From Bacteroides xylanisolvens XB1A (GTDB lineage: Bacteria > Bacteroidota > Bacteroidia > Bacteroidales > Bacteroidaceae), in assembly GCF_000210075.1 (NCBI RefSeq), contig NC_021017.1:4224820-4288819 (forward strand): DNA of 64,000 nt, read 5' to 3'. Every line of letters begins with the position of its first letter. Position 1 is the first letter of the stretch. Of this stretch, positions 53,082 to 61,952 are shown piece after piece. Made by a program: the position numbers and the translations under genes. Below the pieces are notes generated by a model that did no database searches, was not told the origin of the DNA, and worked only from the letters and a program-made list of their open reading frames with translations.

Positions 53082-54317
53082 TTAGATGGTGCAACCTGCA
53101 AATTCCTCGATGCCGTTCAACCTTGCCGCAAGGTTTTCCATGTCTTGGTTGAGCTTCTCTTTGGTGATTTTCGCGTATATCTGTGTCGTCTTTATGCTCT
53201 TGTGTCCCAGCATGGAACTCACCGTTTCGATGGGTACGCCGTTGGAGAGGAACACCGTCGTGGCTGCCGTGTGGCGGCTCTGATGCCACGTGATATGCTT
53301 GGTGATGCCGCAACGCTTGGCGACGGAACGGATTCCGGCAAGGCACGTGTTGTAGTGGGGAACGGGGAAAATCCTGCCGTTCCCGCACAGACCCCGGTAT
53401 TTGTCGATGATGCGCTTTGCGATGTCGAGCAGGCGGATATTGGACACCACGCCCGTCTTCTGGCGGTTGATGTTTATCCACTCGTGTTCGTCGAAGTAGG
53501 TGTGGATGTTCTCTTCCGTCAGGTTGCGCATGTCGGCGAACGACAAGCCGGTGAAGGCGCAGAACAGGTAGAGGTCGCGGTAAAGCTCCTGCTTGGCGTT
53601 TTTCAGCCTGCCCTCCATCAGCAGCCGGATTTCCTCTTTCGTCAGGAAACTGCGCACAGTTTCCTCCTTCTTGATTTCGTACTCCCGGAACGGGTCGCGT
53701 GTGAGCCACTCGTTGTTGATAGCGATGAACACCATCGTCCGCAAAGGGCAGACATACAGCCACACGGTGTTGGTGCAGCAGTGCTTGTCCGTGCGCAGGA
53801 ACATCTCGAAGTCGGAGATGAAGGCGGGCGTAAGCTCTTTCAGCGCGATGTCCTTCACGCGGTAGCGGATGGAGAGGAACTCTTGCAGGTGCTTGTAAAC
53901 GGTCTTGTATTTCAAGAGTGTACCTTTGGCTTTCATGCCGGCCTCCACCTGTTTCTCGTAGTCCTCGTTGTGCTGGCGGAACACCTGCATCAGCGTGTGG
54001 TAGCGGTGTTCCAGTCCGAGAAAGGCGTTCTTGACCTTCTCTGCCGTGACAAAGTTGTCACGCTCCATGATTTCCTGATAATGTCTGTTGATGCGTACAC
54101 GCATCTTGTCGAGCATGCGGTTCGTTTCGAGTGCCGCCGTGCTTCTGCCCGTGACACGTCCCCCTTTGGTGTCCCACAGCTTGGGATCGACGGTCAGTTT
54201 GCAGCTGAACTGCATCTGGGTGCCGTCCACCGTGATGCGTCCCATGACGGGTACTGTCCCGTCCTTTTTCACTACCTGACGCTTGAGGTAGTAGATTACT
54301 GAAAATGTACTCTTCAT
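53082..54317 (-). CDS. intDOT: IntDOT-type tyrosine recombinase (integrase)
   Basis: 411 residues from ATG 54317 (MKSTFSVIYYLKRQVVKKDG), exactly the length of IntDOT; a TTG at 54341 would add eight. Arm-binding and SAM-like domains come first. The catalytic domain has TGLSFADMRNL (Arg I position is Ser, as reported for IntDOT-like enzymes), a Lys in RQKTGV, HQSRHTAAT (HxxR), a second His in LGHKSI, and the nucleophile Tyr in TQIYAKI. Confidence 0.93.
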   Translation of the reverse strand: MKSTFSVIYYLKRQVVKKDGTVPVMGRITVDGTQMQFSCKLTVDPKLWDTKGGRVTGRSTAALETNRMLDKMRVRINRHYQEIMERDNFVTAEKVKNAFLGLEHRYHTLMQVFRQHNEDYEKQVEAGMKAKGTLLKYKTVYKHLQEFLSIRYRVKDIALKELTPAFISDFEMFLRTDKHCCTNTVWLYVCPLRTMVFIAINNEWLTRDPFREYEIKKEETVRSFLTKEEIRLLMEGRLKNAKQELYRDLYLFCAFTGLSFADMRNLTEENIHTYFDEHEWININRQKTGVVSNIRLLDIAKRIIDKYRGLCGNGRIFPVPHYNTCLAGIRSVAKRCGITKHITWHQSRHTAATTVFLSNGVPIETVSSMLGHKSIKTTQIYAKITKEKLNQDMENLAARLNGIEEFAGCTI

Positions 54318-54405
54318 CGTCCTTAATTTTTTTAGGTTCAAAATTAGTTGGTGAAGAGTCCGTTGTCGGTACGCAAAACGGGGAGGAACGGCGCAATCTT
54401 TTTCC

Positions 54406-54642
54406 GTAACCGGATTTGTTGCGTGGGTTGTCAGTAACTCACTAATCCTTAACGCCTTGTTTCGCTATCCGTGTCCGTTTGTCGCCCTTTCGGGCATGGT
54501 TACGGACAAGTAACGTAGCGGCGTCCTGATTTGGCTTCAGCGGTGATTGCGATGGCTTCACGAATAATCGGAAGCACGACTGAAACCCTTGTAACTCAAT
54601 TCTATCACTATTTCTTTCCGCATTTCACTTTTTTGTAGTAAC
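54406..54642. repeat. GTAAC repeats in the right-end attachment region
   Basis: GTAAC occurs at 54406, 54434, 54510, 54591 and 54638, with one inverted copy (54499-54503), all within 240 bases between int and the junction. Copies near the left end: 2416 and 2478 (inverted), 2525 and 2556. Candidate arm-type integrase or Xis sites. No gene lies in 54318-54640. Confidence 0.5.
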
Positions 54643-54652
54643 TTTGTGAGTT
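54638..54652 (+). other. attR: core GTAACTTT plus overlap GTGAGTT
   Basis: The core matches the IntDOT consensus GTAnnTTTG for nine of ten positions (GT instead of GC at the end), then the presumed 7-bp overlap. The host reading frame resumes at TGT GAG TTA (54645-54653). It is also a possible Bacteroides -7 box. Confidence 0.6.
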
Positions 54653-55766
54653 AAATCCACAATCCAAAATAGTAAGTGATTCTATCGAATATGATTTTCT
54701 GGATATTAAGTCTTATTGTGATTTATTTCTCTATCAAGACCAGATGTTGTATGCTTTTGTTGTTCAGGAGAAGATACCGGGTGAGGCAGTTTTAGATGTA
54801 TATTCTTTAGTATATCCTCCTTTATCGTCAGATGAGATTTATATGGAAAAGAACAAAGATTGTCATTTTTCTACATGGGTTATCTATGGAAGCATTTTAA
54901 TATGTCTGGTATTCTTCTTCTTCGTTATTGTATATGTCTACAAGAAAAAGAAAAGTAAAACAACTGGAGTTTCGATGACTATTTCCAAAGTGGAATATGG
55001 AGAACAAGAGATTGCTAAGCCATCTAACAGAAAAATATCTGCAATTTTACTTCTTGGTGGTTTTCAGGTCTTTGATAAACAAGGGAATAATATAACGGGT
55101 GAATTTACGCCTACTCTTAAATTACTTTTTCTTTTCCTATTGCTAAACTCCATCAAAGGTGGAAAGGGAACAACTTCACAAAGATTGGAAGAGACTTTTT
55201 GGTTTGATATGAGTAAAACGAGTGCAGCCAACAACCGTAGGGTTAATATCCGTAAACTTCGGCTAATTCTTGAGACGGTCGGGGAAGTACAGATTGTTAA
55301 TAAAAATGATTATTGGTATATTGATATGGGTGAAGATACCCTATGTGATTATCATCAGGTATGCCAGATCTTAAATGCTTTTGAATTCTATAATTCTTCT
55401 AATAAAGAAATGATTGTCAACTTTGTAGAGTTGGCATCTTTGGGGGTGTTGCTGCCTAATGTAAGTACGGAATGGGTGGATGAATATAAATCGGAGTATT
55501 CTCATAACGTTATAGAACTACTTCTTTCTATCAGTGTTCGTGAAGAGATTGGGAAAGACAACAAACTATTGCTGAAAATAGCGGATATTATACTGATGCA
55601 TGACTGTACGGATGAAGATGCTATTCGTATAAAGTGCAGGGCGTTATTTCTGTCTGGACAAAAAGGACTTGCTAAACAATGTTTTGATAAGTATTGTGCT
55701 GATTATAACCGTTTATTGAATACTTCTCCCGAATTTACATACGATGATGTGATTTGTGAGAGCTGA
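54645..55766 (+). pseudogene. 3' half of split membrane-bound PUL regulator (TM plus DNA-binding domain)
   Basis: The frame is open from the junction and continues 929-2431. Content: the last Kelch-like blade (YDFLDIKSYCDLFLYQDQMLYAFVV), one membrane helix (WVIYGSILICLVFFFFVIVYVY, fused residues ~578-599), and a cytoplasmic winged-helix/SARP-like domain (ILLLGGFQVFDKQGNNITGEFTPTLKLLFLFLLL... NNRRVNIRKLRLILETVGEV). An internal ATG (54744) could make a 340-residue membrane-bound fragment with an intact DNA-binding domain, so partial activity cannot be excluded. Confidence 0.8.
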
Positions 55767-55940
55767 TAGGTGGAATTTATTTTTTGAATGAAATAAATTT
55801 TGCATTAAAAGTGCATTAATGATTTCCCGGAAGTGGCTTTATTGCTTTCGGGTTCTTTTATTTTCTTCATAAGAGGGCAAAATATTTCTATTTTTTTCTC
55901 TTTGTTTATCAGGTACTTATATGGAATGTGATAAGAAAAA

Positions 55941-55993
55941 TCATATTATTAATATGAAATTAATGTTGTGATAATGCCTCTCATATACTTTCG
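55941..55993 (+). promoter_or_regulatory. susC promoter with upstream palindrome
   Basis: -33 TTG (55966-55968) and -7 TACTTTCG (55986-55993), one base off TAnnTTTG. Just upstream is TCATATTATTAATATGA (55941-55957), a perfect 8+1+8 palindrome and a possible operator for the split regulator. The 55767-56119 gap otherwise holds no gene. Confidence 0.5.
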
Positions 55994-56119
55994 CAGTACC
56001 AATTAATCGCAAATCTATCGAGTTATGAAGTGTACTGATACCTCTTGAGTAGGTTCATGATTCATAGTGATCTATAATAGATGATTGATTGAACAATATA
56101 TCAACTTAATTTATAATTT

Positions 56120-59100
56120 ATGAAAGCACGCATTTGCAAAGAGAAGCACTGGAATGTGCATTTAAGGTTCTTTCTTGTGATGATGGGAGACTTACTGTTC
56201 TCAGTTTCTGTTCTTGCCCAAAGTAACCTGATAACGGGTAAAGTTATAGACAACGCCAGCGAACCGATTATTGGAGCCAGTATTCAATCTTCTGTGGTCG
56301 GGAAGGGAACTATCTCTAATATGAATGGAGATTTTTCCATTGAGGTTCCTGTCGGGACGGAATTAACTATTAGTTTTCTTGGTTACCGCACTCAAAAAAT
56401 AAAAGTGTCTGATATGCGGTCTTTAGTTATCAAATTGCTGGAAGATACACAGGCGTTGGATGAAGTGGTAGTGGTAGGTTATGGAGTTCAGAAAAAAGAG
56501 AGTTTGACGGGTGCTATTTCTAATATTAAAAATGATGAGATTATTAAAACGAAAGCTACCAGTCTGGCACAATCACTTGAAGGGAAAGTCTCGGGATTGA
56601 AGATACGGCAGAATGACGGTGAACCGGGACAATTTCGTTCCGATATCAATATCCGTGGTTTGGGTACTCCGCTTTTCATTATTGATGGGATTGTCAGAGA
56701 TGGGGCTAATGAGTTTCAGCGTCTTAATCCGGATGATATAGAAAGCATTTCTTTCCTGAAAGATGGTACTGCAGCTATTTATGGTATGAATTCGGCTAAT
56801 GGAGCCATTGTTGTAACAACAAAAAAAGGATATAAAGGAAAAGCGAAAATATCCTTGTCGGCTAATTGGGGATGGTCTAAACCGACTAATATTCCTAGGA
56901 TGGCAAACGCAGCTCAATATATGGAGCTTAGAAATGATGCTGCAATATTAGGAGAAGGTAATCCATTGGTTACAAAAGAAGAACTGGAATTATGGAAGAC
57001 GGGTGCTTCTGGATATGCCAGTACTGATTTATACGATCATGTGATTAAGAATAGTTCTATTCAACAGCAATATACTTTGTCCTTGCAAGGAGGTTCGGAT
57101 ATTGTCTCATACTTTGGTAGTTTTAGCTATGCATCTGATGAAGGGTTGTTGAAATCCGGTGATTTGGGATATGAGAAATTTACTTTTCGTTCGAATACTG
57201 ATATAAAAATAGCTAGAGGATTGACCGCAGGAGTTAATTTGGCAGGTAGATATGATAAGACCAGCCAGCCATGGAACTCTTTCTATGAGATCTTCAAGCA
57301 GACCCGTGTGAATGTGCCGACTGTGCCTGCGTATGCCAATAACAATCCGGACTATTTGGCAACTCAAAGTATGGGAATTAATCCCATTGCTTTGGCGGAT
57401 GCGGATATGACAGGTTATCATTATTATTATAATAAAAACTTTCAATCGACATTCACTTTAAAATATGAAGTACCGTTTGTGCAGGGATTATCTATACAAG
57501 GGCAATTAGGCTATGATTATAATCACAATAAACATAAAGGATTGAGAAAGAAGTTTTCTACTTATACATACGCTATCGAAACGGATGAATATATAGAGAA
57601 TGAATACAATAATCCTTCTATGATACAAGTGAATAATAACGAAGCGAGCAGGCTTGACATGCAAGCACAAATCAGTTACAATAGGTTGTTTAATGATACA
57701 CATAATGTAAGTGCTACATTGGTTTATGAAAGGAGACAGGAAAAAAGCGATTGGTCGAATATAGAACGTAAGTTTGATTTATTGACTTATGATGAAGTAG
57801 ATTATGCCGGATTGAAAGATGCTGTTTCAGGGGGGATGTCCAACGAACAGGCTTTTATCTCGTATGTCGGTCGGTTTAACTATGATTACAAAGGAAGGTA
57901 TTTATTAGAATTAGGATTCAGAAATGATGGTTCTTACCGCTATGCTCCTGGTAGCAGATGGGCTTTTTTCCCTATGGGGTCTATTGGTTGGCGTTTGTCG
58001 GAAGAGAAGTTTTTGAAGGAAAAGTTGGGCTTTCTTGATAATCTGAAGATTAGGGCTTCATACGGGGAGTCCGGACAGGATGCAGGTGATCCGTTCCAAT
58101 ATGTGTCGGGGTATAATCTTAATGTTGGTATTTATGAATTTAATAACGGAACTACCACTTCGGGCATTTCTGCTCCCTCTATTACGAATACGAATTTAAC
58201 TTGGTATAAAGCTAAGTTACTTGATATAGGATTCGATCTTTCTATATTCAAAGGATTATTCTCTTTGGAGTTCGACTTATACCAAAGAAAAAGAAGCGGA
58301 TTGTTAGCTACAAGAGTGGTGGCATTACCTAATACATTTGGTTCGCAACTGCCACAGGAAAATTTGAATAGTGATTTGACGAGGGGTATTGACATAACGC
58401 TCGGGCATACTAATAAGATCAGAAATTTTTCTTATAGCGTCAAAGCGAATATGAACTTAGCCCGCACCCGGATGGAGCATGTAGAAAGAGGACCTTTCAC
58501 CAGTAGCATGGATCGTTGGAGAAATCAGTCTTCCGGACGTTGGAATGATTTCACATGGGGGTATCAAACTAATGGGCAATTCCAGACTACAGAGGAAATA
58601 AAATATGCTCCTGTTCAGGATGGAGAGTTGGGAAATAGCAAGGAACTGCCGGGGGATTACCGTTATGTAGATGCTAATGGTGACGGTATTATCGATGATA
58701 ATGATAGAATGCCTCTCTTTTGGTCAGGTACTCCACTGATTCATTATGGCTTTAATTTGGAGGCTTCTTGGAAAAATTTCGATATCTACGCTTTGCTTCA
58801 GGGAGCGGGAATGTATACTGTCCAGTTTTCAGAGGTTTATGCCGAGGTACTGTGGTCAAAAGGAGCGAATACTCCAGCCTATTTCTATGACAGATGGCGC
58901 AAAGAAGACCCTTACAATCCGAATAGTAAATGGGTTGCCGGGAAATGGCCTGCTACCCGTTTAATACAGGATACTGGAGCTATGTATAAAGAGAGTAATA
59001 TCTGGCGTCGTGATGCTTCTTATTTAAGACTCAAAACTTTGGAACTGGGTTATACATTGCCAGACAGTATTTTGAGAAAGAGTGGTATTAGTAATATACG

Positions 59101-59248
59101 ATTCTATATTAATGGCTATAATCTTTTAACCTTCTGTGATTCTTTTGTGAAAGCGTTTGATCCGGAAAAGGTGGAAGGCTCTTATAGTGCTGGAATGAAT
59201 TATCCTCTGACTAAAAGTTTTAATATTGGTTTTACTGCTAATTTCTGA
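56120..59248 (+). CDS. SusC-like TonB-dependent outer-membrane transporter
   Basis: 1,042 residues: signal peptide (cleavage near VLAQ, ~35), a carboxypeptidase-D-like/TonB-dependent N-terminal domain (ITGKVIDNASEPIIGASI...), a VVVVGYGVQKKESLTGAIS plug start, NIRGLGTPLFIIDGIVRDG in the plug, a long beta-barrel, and a terminal Phe-type outer-membrane end (TANF). First gene of the PUL; it pairs with susD after six bases. Substrate likely a mannose-containing glycan, inferred from the GH92 gene. Confidence 0.93.
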   Translation: MKARICKEKHWNVHLRFFLVMMGDLLFSVSVLAQSNLITGKVIDNASEPIIGASIQSSVVGKGTISNMNGDFSIEVPVGTELTISFLGYRTQKIKVSDMRSLVIKLLEDTQALDEVVVVGYGVQKKESLTGAISNIKNDEIIKTKATSLAQSLEGKVSGLKIRQNDGEPGQFRSDINIRGLGTPLFIIDGIVRDGANEFQRLNPDDIESISFLKDGTAAIYGMNSANGAIVVTTKKGYKGKAKISLSANWGWSKPTNIPRMANAAQYMELRNDAAILGEGNPLVTKEELELWKTGASGYASTDLYDHVIKNSSIQQQYTLSLQGGSDIVSYFGSFSYASDEGLLKSGDLGYEKFTFRSNTDIKIARGLTAGVNLAGRYDKTSQPWNSFYEIFKQTRVNVPTVPAYANNNPDYLATQSMGINPIALADADMTGYHYYYNKNFQSTFTLKYEVPFVQGLSIQGQLGYDYNHNKHKGLRKKFSTYTYAIETDEYIENEYNNPSMIQVNNNEASRLDMQAQISYNRLFNDTHNVSATLVYERRQEKSDWSNIERKFDLLTYDEVDYAGLKDAVSGGMSNEQAFISYVGRFNYDYKGRYLLELGFRNDGSYRYAPGSRWAFFPMGSIGWRLSEEKFLKEKLGFLDNLKIRASYGESGQDAGDPFQYVSGYNLNVGIYEFNNGTTTSGISAPSITNTNLTWYKAKLLDIGFDLSIFKGLFSLEFDLYQRKRSGLLATRVVALPNTFGSQLPQENLNSDLTRGIDITLGHTNKIRNFSYSVKANMNLARTRMEHVERGPFTSSMDRWRNQSSGRWNDFTWGYQTNGQFQTTEEIKYAPVQDGELGNSKELPGDYRYVDANGDGIIDDNDRMPLFWSGTPLIHYGFNLEASWKNFDIYALLQGAGMYTVQFSEVYAEVLWSKGANTPAYFYDRWRKEDPYNPNSKWVAGKWPATRLIQDTGAMYKESNIWRRDASYLRLKTLELGYTLPDSILRKSGISNIRFYINGYNLLTFCDSFVKAFDPEKVEGSYSAGMNYPLTKSFNIGFTANF

Positions 59249-59254
59249 TAGATT

Positions 59255-61212
59255 ATGAAATATAAGATTATACTATTGCTGAATATGGCTCTTCTTTTTG
59301 CAGGATGTACGGATATTCTGGATATAGAGCCTAATAATAAGGTGGTTGCAGACAAAGTCCTGACTACTGAAGAGGGGATTGCGATGCACATGGCAAATCT
59401 TTACGGCCGTCTTCCTATCGAGGACTTCTCTTATGCGATTGATAAGGGCTTTAATTTGGGAATTGGGAATACTGATCCGAATAATGGTGGACGGGCTGCT
59501 GCTATGTACTGTGACGAAGCGATGCATTCTGAATTCGACGAATGGGGAAGTGAAGGATTTAATTTTTGGGAAAGATATACGGATGATAAAGGTTTGTATA
59601 ATGCTTCTGTTGGTATTTACACATTGATAAGGGATATTAATAACCTGTTGGAAACGATTCCTACGTTGAATACTTCCAATAATAAAAAACATTATTGGAG
59701 GGTGAAGCTGCTTTTCTACGTGCATATACATATTTTGCTTTGGCAAAGCGGTATGGTGGAGTTTCGATTATCAAGAAAGTTCAGGTGTATAATGGAGATG
59801 TAGAAGAATTGAAAGTGCCCCGCAGCACAGAAAAGGATACATGGGATTTTATCTTGAGCGATTGTGATGACGCTATCCGGAAACTAAGTGAGTCTTCAGA
59901 AGATACTCGTCGTGCTAATAAATGGATTGCATTGGCACTGAAGTCTCGGGCAGCTTTATATGCAGCTTCGATTGCCAAATATACTCATGAGCCTTATGTG
60001 GGTCTGTCGGGGCCGGCTGTAGAACAGAAACTTGTGGGTATTGATGCTTCGGAAGCAGATCGTTATTATGAAATCTGTATGCAGTCGTCTGATGAAATAA
60101 TGAAGAGTGGGTTGTATGGTTTATATGGTGCAGAGCCTCAAAGCAGAGACGAAGCTATCGTAAATTATAAAAAACTGTTTGAGGATCCAAACAGTGTATT
60201 GAATGGAACGAAGGAACCTATTTTTATTAAAGGATATACATCTGGTACCCAACTTGCACACAATTATGATATTTGGTATCGTCCTAATCAGGTAGCAAAC
60301 GGCTGGCCGCATCCGGGACGTATGAATCCTTCGTTAGATCTGGCCGATATTTATGAAGATTATACGGATGACGGGCAAGGATTAAGTAAGCCTATCCGTA
60401 CTCGTGTGGATAATAATGAAATTTTTTCTGGTTTTGACAGAAATGCTAACTATTATTCTTATCCAATGGATGCTCCTTATGAAATATTCAATGATAAGGA
60501 TATTCGTATGTGGGCTACTATGATTCTTCCGGGTACGCAATGGAAAGGACAGAAAATCATTATTCAGGGAGGATTTATTCGTCCCGATGGAAGTTATGTG
60601 TTCAGAACAGATGCCAGTACTCAGGGGAAAGATGGAAAGACCTACTATTCGTTTGGTGCGCAGGATCAGAAAATGTATTCGGGATTTAGTTCTGTTGGTG
60701 GTAACTACACCCGTTCTGGTTTTCTTCTTCGCAAATTCTTGCAGGAAAGTAAAGACGTGACTTCTGAGTGGAATAAGGGATTTACAGACTGGATCGAATT
60801 TCGTTATGCTGAGATTCTGATGAATTATGCGGAAGCATCCATAGAACATTCGTCTGCAACGGGTGAACAGCTGAAAAAAGGAAAAAAAGCGCTTAATGCT
60901 GTTAGAAAGCGAGCTGCACACAAAGACGAAATTCCATTAACAATAGAGAATGTACGTAAAGAGCGTTTTGTTGAATTTGCTTTTGAGAATAGACGCAGAT
61001 GGGATCTGATTCGTTGGAGGATATTTCATAAGGAATATGAGAACCGAATAAAGAAGTCCTTAGTTCCGTTCCTCGATTTAAGAGGAGAAACTCCTAAATA
61101 CATCTTTGTACGCATGGATGCTCCTGGAGTGAACAAACATTCGTTTGATTATTCCTGGTACTATCAGGATATTCCTGGTACCGGTAGCAACGGACTTGTT
61201 CAGAATCCTTGA
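59255..61212 (+). pseudogene. susD-like glycan-binding lipoprotein gene with one-base deletion
   Basis: Starts MKYKIILLLNMALLFAGCTDILDIEPNN (lipobox LFAGC). The frame holds to residue ~146 (NNKKHY) and then stops at 59803. The rest of SusD (EGEAAFLRAYTYFALAKRYGG to the C-terminus at 61212) continues in another phase from 59695. The two frames meet at CATTATTGGAGG, where one T is missing from an expected CATTATTTGGAGG (Tyr-Leu-Glu-Gly). Either a real frameshift mutation or a sequencing/assembly error. SusD normally binds glycan over SusC; in this state it would be lost. Confidence 0.88.
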
Positions 61213-61244
61213 TATATCAAAACTTTACTTTAAAGACAGAAAAT

Positions 61245-61937
61245 ATGAAAGCAACTTTTTATTTATTGACAATAATATTCTTTTCCATATGTTTTGTAGC
61301 ATGTGAAAAGGACAATCTGGATATAGCCCCAAATGCTACATTCGGTGGGGAAATCCGGGATATGGAGACAGGTGAGTTGGTGGAGCAAGAGATAATCAGA
61401 GGTTCGCAGATTTATTTTATTGAACTCGGATGGGACAATCCTCCTGTTCAGGCAATGGCTGTTAAAAATGACGGAACATTCCAAAATAATCTCATGTTTG
61501 CGGGCGATTACAAAATAATTCTGAATAAGGGGAATTATATTCCTCAAGATACGATTGATTTTAGAATTAATAAAGGAAAGAATTATAAGGTGTTTGAGGT
61601 TCTGCCTTACATACGTATCGTGAATCCTGATATTAGATATAAAGGTAATAAAGTAGTAGCAAAATTCAGTTTACAGCAATATACGGTAGATCCGGTAAAG
61701 ACAATCGCTCTATTTGCACATACAGAGTCCCATGTAAGTAGTAATATCCAGACAGCTAAAGTGAGTAGTGAAATAAATACTGCTGTATCACCTTTGACGG
61801 AGTACGAATTGAGCATGGATTTGAGCCAGACTACTGGAATTGAACGGGAACATAGTTATTTTTTCAGAATCGGAGCATTGAGCAGTACGTCGGAAGCTAA
61901 ATATAATTATTCTCCTGCAGTAGAAATCGACTTATAA
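61245..61937 (+). CDS. DUF3823 lipoprotein of the PUL
   Basis: 230 residues from ATG 61245 (MKATFYLLTIIFFSICFVACEKDN), lipobox-type VAC and Cys +1. Beta-rich: GGEIRDMETGELVEQEIIRGSQIYFIELGW... This is the family placed after susD in many Bacteroides PULs; probably a surface glycan-binding lipoprotein. 15 bases before the GH92 start. The frame is open upstream to 61209. Confidence 0.85.
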   Translation: MKATFYLLTIIFFSICFVACEKDNLDIAPNATFGGEIRDMETGELVEQEIIRGSQIYFIELGWDNPPVQAMAVKNDGTFQNNLMFAGDYKIILNKGNYIPQDTIDFRINKGKNYKVFEVLPYIRIVNPDIRYKGNKVVAKFSLQQYTVDPVKTIALFAHTESHVSSNIQTAKVSSEINTAVSPLTEYELSMDLSQTTGIEREHSYFFRIGALSSTSEAKYNYSPAVEIDL

Positions 61938-61952
61938 AGGAATAGGACATTT

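Larger units (their letters stand above)
2430..54652. mobile_element. CTnDOT/CTnERL-family integrative conjugative element (~52.2 kb)
   Basis: The content matches the CTnDOT family in full: an IntDOT-like tyrosine recombinase at the right end, xis2c/xis2d/orf3/exc excision genes, tetQ-rteA-rteB, rteC, traA-R, mobABC and PcfK/PcfJ-like accessory genes. The ends were set by re-joining the split host gene: left overlap GTAATTT (2430-2436), right overlap GTGAGTT (54646-54652). Both sit at the same codon phase and share the first two bases, as expected for IntDOT-type 7-bp overlaps with heterologous coupling sequences. No erm gene is present, and the size fits CTnERL (~52 kb) better than CTnDOT (~65 kb). 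Cargo includes a broken Gabija pair. The ends could be wrong by a few bases. Confidence 0.88.

Noticed and set aside
52803..54302. 499-codon plus-strand frame opposite int
   Set aside because: Shadow of int, whose catalytic residues are all visible on the minus strand.
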